Source: an uncultured Alphaproteobacteria bacterium
GTDB taxonomy: Bacteria; Pseudomonadota; Alphaproteobacteria; Rs-D84
Length of the DNA stretch: 64,000 nucleotides
NCBI GenBank assembly: GCA_947053455.1
Contig: CAMRSV010000002.1
Coordinates: 1 to 64,000, forward strand
Direction of reading: 5' to 3'
Positions 1 to 8,028 of the stretch are shown here, in pieces (position 1 is the stretch's first letter; every line of letters begins with the position of its first letter). The position numbers and the translations under genes were made by a program. The notes beneath the pieces are model-generated. The model was not told where the DNA came from. It ran no database searches and saw only the letters and a program-made list of their open reading frames with translations.

Positions 1-2
1 CA

Positions 3-119
3 CGATTCCCGACATTTGAAACACTGGACAGGGTACTGTGCGCGACAAAGACCACGTGGCCTGAATTTATCGAAATGATTATGTCTAAAATGCCCGAATC
101 CACCGCAACAACACATTAA
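3..119 (+). CDS. C-terminal end of a gene cut by the window edge, possibly a small HTH regulator
   Basis: The frame starting at base 3 is open to a TAA at 117-119 and gives 38 residues, beginning RFPTFETLDRVLCATKT. The pattern with T-x-E-T-L-x-x-x-x-x-A-T-x-T resembles the last helix region of XRE-family repressors, where a P-x-x-x-T-L-x-x-I-x-x-A-T stretch follows the recognition helix. The gene ends directly before a strong terminator, which supports it as a real 3' end. The N-terminus lies outside the window, so the family assignment is an inference from a short tail. Confidence 0.5.
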   Translation, partial: RFPTFETLDRVLCATKTTWPEFIEMIMSKMPESTATTH

Positions 120-148
120 AAATCCCCGCATACCGCGGGGATTTTTTA
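120..148 (+). terminator. Bidirectional intrinsic terminator
   Basis: An 8-bp GC-rich hairpin (ATCCCCGC / GCGGGGAT) is flanked by an A-run on the left and a T-run on the right. It can therefore end both the partial gene on the left and the convergent gene on the right. Confidence 0.85.
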
Positions 149-161
149 TCACAAATGCAAA

Positions 162-677
162 TTAGTTGTTTGCACTTGCGCGCTTTACTTGCTTCATGAA
201 TGCGCGATATTCATCGCGGCTGATACAGTTGTCGGAATTTACATCCATTACCGTCAACGATTCCATCATTTTCGGGCATGTGATTGTTGTCACATCCAGG
301 CACCCGTTTACAAATTCTGCACGTGGGTGACGCATGTGTTGCGGTTTGCTGAAATACAGCATTTTTGCCGCCGCAAAACCCAGTGCAAAAATAATCAGCA
401 CAATAATCAGTTTTTTGATAAAGCGACCAAACCCACCGCCGGTATGTTCCGCATGGTGTTCGCCGCAATGTCCGCCACATGCACAGTTATTTCCACAACC
501 GCACGCAAATGTTTCCGAGGCTGGCGTTACAATTTTTGTTTCAGCCGTCGCTGCCGTCGCCGTTTTCTTAACCGGTGTCTTTTTCGCCGGCGCCTTTTTC
601 ACAGCGGCCTTTTTTACCGGGGCTTTTTTTGTCGCCGTTGCCTTTGCAGCGGTTTTTTTAACAGTTTTTTGTGCCAT
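162..677 (-). CDS. Membrane protein with histone-tail-like N-terminus, Cys/His cluster and EF-hand loop
   Basis: The chosen start is 677 because an AAGGAAGG-type ribosome binding site sits just upstream; an earlier in-frame ATG at 716 lacks one. The 171-residue product has four parts. Residues 1-47 are Lys/Ala/Thr-rich AKKA- and VKK-type repeats like histone H1 tails. Residues 58-78 form a Cys/His-rich cluster (six Cys, five His). Residues 90-109 are a transmembrane helix. A C-terminal domain carries a canonical EF-hand loop at 145-156 (D-x-N-x-D-x-x-I-x-x-D-E). By charge the basic tail should be cytoplasmic and the calcium loop periplasmic. I do not recognise the family. A role tethering DNA to the membrane, or in metal sensing, is speculation. 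Confidence 0.75.
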   Translation of the reverse strand: MAQKTVKKTAAKATATKKAPVKKAAVKKAPAKKTPVKKTATAATAETKIVTPASETFACGCGNNCACGGHCGEHHAEHTGGGFGRFIKKLIIVLIIFALGFAAAKMLYFSKPQHMRHPRAEFVNGCLDVTTITCPKMMESLTVMDVNSDNCISRDEYRAFMKQVKRASANN

Positions 678-754
678 TTTTCCTTCCTTTTTGGTTAGCA
701 ATTCAATTGTATTCATTATAAAGTTTTAAGTAAAGAGAAATTTAATCAAATGCG

Positions 755-781
755 AAAAAATCCCCCAATCGGGGGATTTTT
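755..781 (-). terminator. Intrinsic terminator of the HU gene
   Basis: A hairpin of five G-C pairs plus A-T pairs (AATCCCCC / GGGGGATT), followed on the minus strand by a run of six T, lies 20 bases past the HU stop codon. Confidence 0.85.
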
Positions 782-800
782 AATTTCGAAATCAATCGAT

Positions 801-1073
801 TTAGTTCAACGCATCTTTCAATGCTTTGCCCGGTTTGAATTTCGGCTGTGTGGATGCCGGAATCTTGATAGCGGCACCAGTCTGCGGGTTGCGGCCAGTT
901 GTGGCTTTACGTTTTGCAGTTGTGAATGTACCGAAACCGACCAAGCGAACTTCGCCCTTCTTTTTCAGAACTTTGGTTACAGTGTTGATGAATGCATCCA
1001 AGCAGGAAGCGGCTGTTGATTTTGTAACGTCAACTTCGTTAGCGATTGCTTCGATCAATTGCAGTTTGTTCAT
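801..1073 (-). CDS. hupB: DNA-binding protein HU
   Basis: This 90-residue protein has the full length and order of the HU/IHF family: an N-terminal helical dimerisation part starting MNKLQLIEAIA, the GFGTF turn near residue 47, and the beta-arm motif R-N-P-Q-T-G with K-I-P-A, which inserts in the DNA minor groove. It compacts the nucleoid. HU rather than IHF is favoured because it is a single gene with an HU-type arm. A GGAG ribosome binding site precedes the ATG. It has its own promoter, a long structured leader and its own terminator, so it is a single-gene transcript. Confidence 0.96.
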   Translation of the reverse strand: MNKLQLIEAIANEVDVTKSTAASCLDAFINTVTKVLKKKGEVRLVGFGTFTTAKRKATTGRNPQTGAAIKIPASTQPKFKPGKALKDALN

Positions 1074-1245
1074 ATGTTTCTCCTTTCATAAATTTATTAA
1101 GGTGTCCCGCAGTCCACAGGCAATGTCTTTGGAATCTCTGTGTAACCGTGGGCTTTGCATTTTTATTTTTCACAACCGCCCGTATTCCAAGGACATTGCC
1201 CGTCCTGCTTACCCGAATCGTAGAGAATTCGGCCTTTTAAGTCAA
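1074..1245 (-). promoter_or_regulatory. HU promoter and structured 5' leader
   Basis: On the minus strand a TTGACT box (1245-1240) and a TACGAT box (1222-1217) are 17 nt apart, predicting a start near 1210 and a leader of about 137 nt. Bases 1184-1200 and 1119-1135 are complementary over 17 positions with one mismatch, so the leader can close into one long hairpin just upstream of the ribosome binding site. No family was recognised. Confidence 0.6.
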
Positions 1246-1305
1246 GAGCATAATTAAAAAATCAAAAATTTTAATATTCTTGACAAATTTGCCAAAATAA
1301 CATAA

Positions 1306-1782
1306 TTAGCGTGATACCGCATCCGCACGTACCGCACGCGCACCCGGTGTATTGTTTTCACATAAAATCCATTCACCCTGCGCCCCTGCGATATGCACTG
1401 TCTTGAAATGGTTGGGCGTTGCCGCAACAATTATAACGATAACACCCGCCCAGAACAGCATCTTGGTAAACTGCCACGGTTTTGAAAAAGAATCACGCTT
1501 GAACTTGTCCGCAATCAGGTTTTGATACAGCGCCCACCCCCATGCAAACATCAGAACAATTGTCGCAAAGAAAAATCCGATTGTTATATAATATAAAAAT
1601 GGACGTATTGCGGTGGCGGCCTGATTCCAGATGGAAGACTCCGCGGGGCATACGTACAATTCTTGGCCGACAAATGCCGCAGGCACAGTTATAACATCGC
1701 CACCACCCATCGTCAGTCCAAACGTCGCCGCAATCGCAATCGCAGCAATCATCATAATTGCACCCATTAACATCGGCTTCAT
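1306..1782 (-). CDS. Hypothetical three-helix membrane protein
   Basis: The 158-residue product has hydrophobic segments at about 5-26, 60-85 and 105-123, with basic residues (KFKRDSFSK) between the last two. A periplasmic stretch between helices 1 and 2 contains one Cys, and the short C-terminal tail contains another, so a disulfide is possible. A GGAGG motif precedes the ATG at 1782 at normal spacing. The gene stands alone between the HU leader and a divergent glycosyltransferase. I do not recognise the family. Confidence 0.75.
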   Translation of the reverse strand: MKPMLMGAIMMIAAIAIAATFGLTMGGGDVITVPAAFVGQELYVCPAESSIWNQAATAIRPFLYYITIGFFFATIVLMFAWGWALYQNLIADKFKRDSFSKPWQFTKMLFWAGVIVIIVAATPNHFKTVHIAGAQGEWILCENNTPGARAVRADAVSR

Positions 1783-1833
1783 TTTGCATGCCCTCCACTT
1801 AACAAGTGCATTATATCACAAATAACTAATCAA

Positions 1834-1862
1834 TTGCAATTTTAGAAAGTTTTATTTAGAAT
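1834..1862 (+). promoter_or_regulatory. Sigma70-like promoter placed for a leaderless transcript
   Basis: TTGCAA (1834-1839) and TAGAAT (1857-1862) are 17 nt apart. The ATG of the next gene begins exactly 8 nt after the -10 box, where transcription would be expected to start. No ribosome binding site is visible. Confidence 0.5.
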
Positions 1863-1869
1863 TTACATA

Positions 1870-2670
1870 ATGTTTGACCGCAAAATCAATCTTGTTGTGG
1901 GGCTAACCACTTTTGATACGCAATGGTTGCGCGTGTCGGTGCCGGCACTGGCAAAGTTGCGGCAAAAAATAATGCTGATTATTTATAATGACAATCCATG
2001 CGTACGCGTCACGCGGCGTCAAATTCGGCGCCTGGGGTATCGGGGTGCGCTGCGCGTGATTAATGGGGACAAAAATCTAGGGACAATGTGGGCGCGGTGC
2101 CGTATCGCGGATGCGGTGCGCGAAATGCGGCGGCGCCCCGAATGGATTACGTTTGTTGATGACGATGACATTTTAACCAATGCCGTTGTACCAAATGTTG
2201 CGGACAATGTATTCGCAGTTATTCAGGATTCGGTCGAATTTCATGGGCGCGTGGCGGATTTACTGCGTATTTCCCAATGCCCGGGCACCATTAACTGTAT
2301 GGATGAAAATATTGTACGCACGCGACCAAATGTCGGATTTGCCGGAATGATTGTGCGAACATCCGCCATGATTTATTTCGCAGACAAGATGCGCGACGCA
2401 TGGGGCGCCATCGCTAAAATTGACGCCGAATATGACTTTCGCCCACCCGCAGACATCGCCATGTGGACATTGGTGCAGCGCGCAGCACGCCAAATTAATC
2501 CAAACGCCACCCTGATTTATATGGACGGCGTGAATTATGTAAAAAACAATCTGGACGCAGGGGCTGTAAAATATGGTCTGACGCCGAATACGGGGCGCGG
2601 CGCGGATGCACGGGCGGCGCGCATTATTGCACGTTATACAGAATTGTTTGATGCGGCATCGGCCGCATAA
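1870..2670 (+). CDS. GT-A fold glycosyltransferase (family 2-like)
   Basis: The 266-residue protein begins with the Rossmann-like strand of GT-A enzymes (KINLVVGLTTF). It continues with a YNDNP turn and a D-D-D-D acidic motif near residue 98 that matches the metal/nucleotide-sugar binding DxD. It is not a canonical GT2 because the N-terminal P-x-Y/F-N motif is replaced. No transmembrane segment is seen, so it is probably cytoplasmic and acts on surface glycans. It has no ribosome binding site and probably a leaderless mRNA. Acceptor and donor are unknown. Confidence 0.65.
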   Translation: MFDRKINLVVGLTTFDTQWLRVSVPALAKLRQKIMLIIYNDNPCVRVTRRQIRRLGYRGALRVINGDKNLGTMWARCRIADAVREMRRRPEWITFVDDDDILTNAVVPNVADNVFAVIQDSVEFHGRVADLLRISQCPGTINCMDENIVRTRPNVGFAGMIVRTSAMIYFADKMRDAWGAIAKIDAEYDFRPPADIAMWTLVQRAARQINPNATLIYMDGVNYVKNNLDAGAVKYGLTPNTGRGADARAARIIARYTELFDAASAA

Positions 2671-2760
2671 TAAAAAATTCACATTTTCAAAATATTATGA
2701 TTGCATGGCGCAAATAATGTTTATAAAATTGCACCGACAAAATAAAAAGGCATATATAAA

Positions 2761-4839
2761 ATGGACTATAATTCAATCCGCAAATCATTTTTGAACTATT
2801 TTGAATCCAAGGGTCATAAAATCTTACCGTCGGCATCACTGATACCGAACGACCCGACACTGTTGTTCACGGTTGCCGGCATGGTTCCGTGGAAGGGTAT
2901 TTTGCAAGGAACCGAGTCTGCATTTGCCCCACGCGTCGCAGATGTTCAGAAATGCATCCGCGCGGGCGGCAAGCATAATGATTTGGAAGATGTCGGCATG
3001 GATGGTCGTCATCATACATTCTTTGAAATGCTAGGGAACTGGTCGTTCGGCGATTATTTCAAGGAAGGCGCGATTGAAATGTCGTGGGAACTGCTGACGC
3101 GGGTATTCGGGTTGGAACCGGAACGCATCGTCGTCACCACGCACATCAGCGATGACGAGGCAACCGCCATCTGGAAAAAAATAACGGGCAAGGATGCAAT
3201 CCGCCTAGACAAAGACAACTGGTGGTCGGCGGGCGATACCGGTCCATGTGGGCCGTGCACCGAAATGCACTATGACTTTGGCGCGGATTTACCAGGTGGC
3301 ATGCCTGGTTCACCGGACGAAGACGGTGGCCGCTTTGTTGAAATCTGGAACGATGTGTTTATGCAGTATGACCGTGATGCAAACGGTAATCTGACCGAAC
3401 TGCCAAAGCAAAATGTTGATACCGGTGCAGGGCTGGAACGCCTGGCGTCGATATTACAGGGCGTGCATGACAATTACGATACGGATTTGTTCCGTCATCT
3501 GATTTCCGCGACCGAAGACATCGTTGGCGTTAAAAAGACCGCGGAAAACACCCAATCATTCAAGGTTATCGCAGACCACCTGCGGTCGGTGGGATTTGCC
3601 ATTGCGGACGGCGTTCTGCCCGGCAATTCCGACCGCGGATATGTAATTCGCCGCATATTGCGCCGCGCAATGCGCCATGGACAGATGCTGGGGCATCGGG
3701 GGGCGTTGCTGTCGAAATTATATCCGGCGCTGATTACTGAAATGGGTGATGCGTATCCGGAATTGGCACGCGAAGAAAAACGCGTGGTTGAAATTATTCA
3801 AAACGAAGAAAATGCGTTTGCAGACATGCTGCAAAACGGCATGAAATTATTGGATGCAGAACTGCCGAAACTAAACAACGGTGTTTTACCGGGTGCGGTC
3901 GCGTTCAAGTTATTTGACACATACGGATTCCCGCTGGATTTAACCCAGATGATTTTGCGCGATAAAAACATTGATGTTGACGTCGCCGGGTTCGAGGCCG
4001 CCATGACCGAACAAAAGGAACGTTCGCGTGCCAATACCAAGGGAACAAAAGTTTTATGGGAATCGAAGACCGAATTGCCTGCAACCGACGACAGTGCGAA
4101 ATACGCACCGGTGGCGGATATGCAGTCACGTGTATTATCTATTTTGCACAACGGCGAATTTGTTAAGGCGGCAAATTCCGGTGACGAAGTGGAAGTTGCG
4201 CTGGATAAAACCAATTTCTATGGCACCCAGGGTGGCCAGGTTGGTGACGCCGGTGAAATTTTGCGTGACGGCGCCCCAGTCATGACCGTGACCGAGGCCG
4301 CCCGCGCCGACAACATCGTAATTCACAAAGGTACATTGACCTCGGATTTATCGGTGGGCGATACGGTTGTAACCAAGATTAACGATACCATGCGCCAGCA
4401 AACGGCACGTGCGCATACGGCGACCCACCTGCTGCAGGCGGCATTGCGTCATGTTTTGAACGAAGATGTCGAACAACGTGGTTCCAAGGTATCGCCGGAT
4501 TCGGTGCGATTTGACTTCTCGTTCGGGCGCGCAATGACGGCGGACGAAAAACAGGCGGTCGAAGACCTGGTTAACAAATGGATTGCGGCCGATATGCAGG
4601 TTTCGCACGAAGAAATGGGCATTGAAGATGCGCGCGCGCGCGGTGCGATGGCACTGTTTGGGGAAAAGTATGGTGATACCGTAAAGGTTATAACGGCGGG
4701 CGATGTTTCGTGTGAACTGTGCGGCGGAACACACGTGCACCACACGGGCGAAATATTAAAAGCCAAGGTGAACAAGGAAAAATCCATCAGCAGCGGTATA
4801 CGCCGCATAACGATGTCGGTCGGCACACAGGCAGACTAG
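2761..4839 (+). CDS. alaS: Alanyl-tRNA synthetase lacking the C-terminal C-Ala domain
   Basis: The class II catalytic core is at residues 1-235 (motif 1 region with TLLFTVAGM; GRHHTFFEMLGNWSFGDYF). The tRNA-recognition domain follows, and then the editing domain with its zinc-type motifs HTATH near residue 549 and C-E-L-C-G-G-T-H near 650. The protein stops after G-I-R-R-I-T at 692 residues. Typical bacterial AlaRS is about 870 residues and carries a further DHHA1/C-Ala domain, which helps bind the tRNA elbow and dimerise. The stop is followed at once by a terminator, so the short form looks genuine and not like a frameshift. The start follows an AAAAAGG motif. Confidence 0.96.
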   Translation: MDYNSIRKSFLNYFESKGHKILPSASLIPNDPTLLFTVAGMVPWKGILQGTESAFAPRVADVQKCIRAGGKHNDLEDVGMDGRHHTFFEMLGNWSFGDYFKEGAIEMSWELLTRVFGLEPERIVVTTHISDDEATAIWKKITGKDAIRLDKDNWWSAGDTGPCGPCTEMHYDFGADLPGGMPGSPDEDGGRFVEIWNDVFMQYDRDANGNLTELPKQNVDTGAGLERLASILQGVHDNYDTDLFRHLISATEDIVGVKKTAENTQSFKVIADHLRSVGFAIADGVLPGNSDRGYVIRRILRRAMRHGQMLGHRGALLSKLYPALITEMGDAYPELAREEKRVVEIIQNEENAFADMLQNGMKLLDAELPKLNNGVLPGAVAFKLFDTYGFPLDLTQMILRDKNIDVDVAGFEAAMTEQKERSRANTKGTKVLWESKTELPATDDSAKYAPVADMQSRVLSILHNGEFVKAANSGDEVEVALDKTNFYGTQGGQVGDAGEILRDGAPVMTVTEAARADNIVIHKGTLTSDLSVGDTVVTKINDTMRQQTARAHTATHLLQAALRHVLNEDVEQRGSKVSPDSVRFDFSFGRAMTADEKQAVEDLVNKWIAADMQVSHEEMGIEDARARGAMALFGEKYGDTVKVITAGDVSCELCGGTHVHHTGEILKAKVNKEKSISSGIRRITMSVGTQAD

Positions 4840-4843
4840 CCAT

Positions 4844-4870
4844 CATCCCCGCGGTATGCGGGGATTTTTA
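4844..4870 (+). terminator. Intrinsic terminator after alaS
   Basis: The hairpin ATCCCCGC / GCGGGGAT with an 8-bp stem is followed by TTTTTATTTTTT. It also overlaps the last codon of the convergent HTH gene. Confidence 0.85.
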
Positions 4871-5104
4871 TTTTTTGTTTCCGGCGGGTGCATCATAATA
4901 TGGATTGGGTAAATCCAGCCCGCGATTTGTTGCACTAATAAAACAGATAAGTTGTATGATACTTAAATGGACATTACCGGTTCGAAATCGTTCAAATTCA
5001 GATTCCGACATACATAAATTTGTTGCCATTCCCCAATCAGATAAATTTAATTCACGCTGAATTTGTAATATTTGGTCGCGAATTGACCGTCGCGATTCAG
5101 ACAT
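4868..5104 (-). CDS. Small HTH (XRE-like) protein linked to RNA element A1
   Basis: This 78-residue protein has predicted short helices with the pattern QIQxELNxxDxxxxxxLCMxxxExxRFxxGxxxxxxxQLICFISATxRxLxLP. The same pattern recurs in the protein at 57632-57850, so the two are paralogs. Size and spacing of helices fit a minimal XRE/lambda-repressor-type DNA-binding domain without an effector domain. A GGGGGAT ribosome binding site precedes the ATG. The gene begins 37 nt after the terminator of structured RNA element A1, with no promoter between. Control by that RNA is therefore likely. DNA binding is inferred from fold-like pattern only. Confidence 0.75.
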   Translation of the reverse strand: MSESRRSIRDQILQIQRELNLSDWGMATNLCMSESEFERFRTGNVHLSIIQLICFISATNRGLDLPNPYYDAPAGNKK

Positions 5105-5140
5105 TTTTCAATCCCCCATGTTTGCATTTAATTAAAAACA

Positions 5141-5307
5141 AAAAACCACTGGAAAACTTTCAAGTGGTTGGAGGTTCAGAACAATCATTACGAATTGCGT
5201 GATTAGAGAACTAACCACCCTCCAACCACATGCGATTGGAGAATTTTCGTATTCTTAATACGCGTAATGATGGGTTCTGAAGCCCAATTGTCGGAATTCC
5301 CGACAAC
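5141..5307 (-). ncRNA. Pseudoknotted terminator-coupled RNA element A1
   Basis: The minus-strand promoter is TTGCAT (5342-5337), 17 nt, TATAAT (5319-5314), giving a start near 5307. In order, the RNA has: a 5' hairpin (5306-5288); a GGG/CCC hairpin with loop TTCAGAA; a segment ATCATTACG; strand A (GGTTGGAGG); a perfect 8-bp hairpin; CGTAATGAT; TTCTGAA; strand A' (CCTCCAACC, 5174-5166); and a terminator CCACT/AGTGG with T6. Loop TTCAGAA pairs with TTCTGAA and ATCATTACG pairs with CGTAATGAT. Both helices cross A-A', which makes a pseudoknot. This copy lacks the conserved AT-rich loop seen in most siblings. It precedes a small HTH gene. Confidence 0.8.
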
Positions 5308-5343
5308 ATTGTTATTATAATATATGCACAGCTCAAATGCAAT

Positions 5344-5520
5344 AAAAAAACCCAGGTTACCTGGGATAAAAAACGGTTGGAGTTTCAGAACAACCATTAC
5401 GAATTGCGGGCTTATTCAATATATTCGCCACACTCCAACCTGCATAGTTGGAGATGTGTCGCCATCTCATGCGCGTAATGGTCAGTTTCTGAATACTAAC
5501 AAAAGCAACACGCCTTTGCA
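5344..5520 (-). ncRNA. Pseudoknotted terminator-coupled RNA element A2 (tandem to A1)
   Basis: The promoter is TTGCAT (5555-5550), 17 nt, TATAGT (5532-5527). Loop TTCAGAA pairs with TTCTGAA, ACCATTACG pairs with CGTAATGGT, and GGTTGGAGT pairs with ACTCCAACC. The second helix differs from A1 by a compensated base pair. The conserved loop GAATATATTGAATAAG is present between GGC and GCC. It ends at its own terminator, CCCAGG/CCTGGG with T7 (5365-5344), and A1's promoter begins right after. About 50 bases of its promoter and 5' end are nearly identical to those of element E3 at 58.5 kb. It has no gene of its own. Confidence 0.8.
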
Positions 5521-5561
5521 TTAAGTACTATATCCTAAATTTACACAATATGCAATAAATA

Positions 5562-5709
5562 AAAATACTTGATTTTTGTCCGAAAACACTATAAACTGGG
5601 CGTCGCTGGGTAACCAGAACTGATTAAGGCACGGTGCATTTGGTCCCGATGCTGATAAGGATTCTGTTAAATATCCGGCACCTAAAAAACCAAAACAAAG
5701 GATATAAAA
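5562..5709 (+). promoter_or_regulatory. rpsD promoter and 5' leader
   Basis: TTGATT (5569-5574) and TATAAA (5590-5595) are 15 nt apart. The resulting leader of about 105 nt contains GC-rich segments that can pair locally. Ribosomal protein S4 is known to repress its own mRNA in other bacteria. I cannot show such a site here. Confidence 0.4.
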
Positions 5710-6342
5710 ATGGCAAGAGCTGGTGCAAAACGTAGCACTCGTAAACTGAAAATCGGCCGCGCATTAGGCGTTAACCTGTGGGGTCAGGCCAAATCTCCGT
5801 TTAACAAACGTAAATACAAACCCGGTCAGCATGGGCCGACATCTCGCGGGGGAAATTCTTCCGATTATGCAAAGCAGATGCGCGCCAAACAGACACTAAA
5901 GGGTTACTATGGTAATGTTGGCGAAAAGAAATTCCGCGCATATTACCTGGAAGCTGATAATATGAAGGGCGACACACCGGAAAACCTGATTGGTTTGCTG
6001 GAACGCCGTTTGGATGCGGTTGTGTATCGCGCAAAATTGGCACCGACAGTATTCTCTGCCCGCCAGTTGGTTAGCCACGGACACATCTATGTCAATGGCA
6101 AACGCGTAAAAATCGCCTCTTATCAGGTAAAACCGGGCGATGTCATCACCGTCAGTGAAAAGGCAAAACAAATGCCGTTGGTCGTTTTGGCGCTGGAATC
6201 GGCGGAACGCAACGTGCCGGATTACATCACGGTCGACAGCACGAATTTCACCGCGACATTCGTTCGCGTGCCGGCATTCGCCGATGTTCCATACCCGGTT
6301 CAAATGTCGCCGGAATTGGTCGTCGAATTCTATTCCCGTTAA
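5710..6342 (+). CDS. rpsD: 30S ribosomal protein S4
   Basis: The 210-residue protein is full length for S4. The central part carries the S4 RNA-binding domain ([17 protein letters not shown], then [17 protein letters not shown]). S4 nucleates assembly of the 16S 5' domain. The N-terminus lacks the four-cysteine zinc site found in some lineages. An AAAGGA ribosome binding site precedes the ATG. Upstream lie the two tandem RNA elements on the other strand. The gene has its own promoter and terminator. Confidence 0.97.
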   Translation: MARAGAKRSTRKLKIGRALGVNLWGQAKSPFNKRKYKPGQHGPTSRGGNSSDYAKQMRAKQTLKGYYGNVGEKKFRAYYLEADNMKGDTPENLIGLLERRLDAVVYRAKLAPTVFSARQLVSHGHIYVNGKRVKIASYQVKPGDVITVSEKAKQMPLVVLALESAERNVPDYITVDSTNFTATFVRVPAFADVPYPVQMSPELVVEFYSR

Positions 6343-6360
6343 TCCGGAAATACGAAACAC

Positions 6361-6387
6361 AAAAACCGCAGTCCATCTGCGGTTTTT
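6361..6387 (+). terminator. Intrinsic terminator after rpsD
   Basis: The hairpin AACCGCAG / CTGCGGTT is followed by TTTTATTTTTT. Confidence 0.85.
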
Positions 6388-6472
6388 ATTTTTTATACGA
6401 AAAAATTATTGACAAATATAATACTATGTGTTACTTTTCGTAAAAATATTAATGTACCAAGGTAAATTTAAA

Positions 6473-6910
6473 ATGGAACCAAAAACAAATAATTTATTTT
6501 ATAGCCAAATGCTGAACCATACCGATGTGGATTTTGACACATTGGTAAAATGCGGCATAAAGTTACATATTAATAAACAAAATAACAAATTTGTCCGGGC
6601 TATTGATATACGTCAGGTTACTTCTACGGCGCTTATAGACAAGACGTTTGTAAACCTTTCCCAAAAAGAACGCATTAATTACGCGGTAAAATACATGCTT
6701 GGCCTGTACATTGATTTCGCAAAGGCGTACGCAATTGATAATAATATCGCAATTGAAAAAACATTGAAAGTTATACGCTTTAGATTATGGCAAGCCGACA
6801 TGGACCGCGATGCCGAAGAAATAATTGCAAATGCCGCGCTGCTTATGCAAACAAATATATTGAAAAACATAAAAAGCCAGATAAAAAATATAAATCAAAA
6901 CATAATATAA
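6473..6910 (+). CDS. Hypothetical 145-residue protein
   Basis: The start at 6473 has an AAGG motif about 10 nt upstream. In-frame ATGs at 6428 and 6452 are possible but have weaker signals. The product is charged and soluble, largely helical by composition, and rich in Asn, Ile and Lys. A TTGACA box at 6411-6416 with a TTACTT-like -10 box 16 nt downstream may drive it. The AT-rich codon use differs from rpsD and trpS on either side, so recent acquisition or relaxed selection is possible. I do not recognise it. Confidence 0.65.
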   Translation: MEPKTNNLFYSQMLNHTDVDFDTLVKCGIKLHINKQNNKFVRAIDIRQVTSTALIDKTFVNLSQKERINYAVKYMLGLYIDFAKAYAIDNNIAIEKTLKVIRFRLWQADMDRDAEEIIANAALLMQTNILKNIKSQIKNINQNII

Positions 6911-7012
6911 GATTATATTGCCATCTGATAAATATTTTAAGCGCAATTCATTTTGCGCTTTTATTTTCATAATAAAGGAACTAAAATTCAAATCAGAAAA
7001 AAGGTTGTTATC

Positions 7013-8005
7013 ATGTCGGAAAAAATCGTATTAACCGGAATTAAGCCCACCGGTACGCCGCATCTGGGGAACTATGTCGGCGCGCTAAAGCCATTGATTG
7101 AAATGGCAAAAACAAACAAAACATTTATGTTTATCGCGGATTTGCACGCGTTGAATATAATTCGCGACCCAAAACTGATAAAACAGCATACATATGAAAT
7201 CGCGGCAATTCTGATGGCGCTGGGGCTGAATTTGGAAAATGCGGTTCTGTTCCGCCAATCAGACATAGTAGAGGTTTATCAACTGGCAACCCTGCTAATG
7301 AATGTGACGCCCAAGGGCTTGATGAACCGCGCCCATTCGTACAAGGCCGCAATGGATAAAAACGCTGCGGCGGGGCTGGATTCGGATGCAGGGGTCAATA
7401 TGGGGCTGTACACCTACCCTATTTTAATGGCGGCGGACATTTTGCTGTACGGTGCGGACGAAGTGCCGGTCGGCGCCGACCAGAAGCAGCACGTCGAATT
7501 CGCGCGCGACATTGCAGGGTACTTTAACCACACATATGGCGAAACATTCAAAATGCCCGAACCCATAATTGGCGAAAGCACCGGAATCATACCGGGGCTC
7601 GATGGTCGGAAAATGAGCAAATCATACGACAACATAATTCCACTGTTTGCAAATACATCGGAATTAAAAAAGAAAATCATGCGCATCATAACCGACAGCA
7701 AACTGCCCGAAGAGCCAAAGGATCCGGAAACTTCGACCATATTCCAATTATATCGGCATTTCGCAGATGGAGCGGAAATTGCAGAACTGCGCGAAAAATT
7801 TACTGCAGGCGGCATGGGATACGGCACCGCCAAAACAATTTTATTCGAAAAAATAGATTCTGTTTTGTCGGCGCCCCGTGCGGAATATGAACGCTTAATG
7901 GCAAATACGGCTGAAATTGATGCGGTATTAAATGCCGGTGCGGCGCGCGCCCGTGAATCGGCCGCGAAAACATTTGAACGTGTTCGCCGCGCAATGCTGG
8001 GATAA
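7013..8005 (+). CDS. trpS: Tryptophanyl-tRNA synthetase
   Basis: This class I synthetase of 330 residues charges tRNA-Trp. The HIGH-type signature is P-T-G-T-P-H-L-G-N near residue 15, and the KMSKS loop is G-R-K-M-S-K-S near residue 199. Between them lies the D-Q-K-Q-H motif used in tryptophan and ATP binding. The start at 7013 matches the family N-terminus (MSEKIVLTGIKPTG) and follows an AAAAAAGG motif. The longer in-frame extension from 6953 lacks homology. The length is normal. Confidence 0.96.
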   Translation: MSEKIVLTGIKPTGTPHLGNYVGALKPLIEMAKTNKTFMFIADLHALNIIRDPKLIKQHTYEIAAILMALGLNLENAVLFRQSDIVEVYQLATLLMNVTPKGLMNRAHSYKAAMDKNAAAGLDSDAGVNMGLYTYPILMAADILLYGADEVPVGADQKQHVEFARDIAGYFNHTYGETFKMPEPIIGESTGIIPGLDGRKMSKSYDNIIPLFANTSELKKKIMRIITDSKLPEEPKDPETSTIFQLYRHFADGAEIAELREKFTAGGMGYGTAKTILFEKIDSVLSAPRAEYERLMANTAEIDAVLNAGAARARESAAKTFERVRRAMLG

Positions 8006-8028
8006 TTAACCAAGGAAAGGAGAAAAAA

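Noticed and set aside
189..729. Plus-strand open frames opposite the 162-677 gene
   Set aside because: Shadow frames of a Lys/Ala repeat with no ribosome binding site or family.
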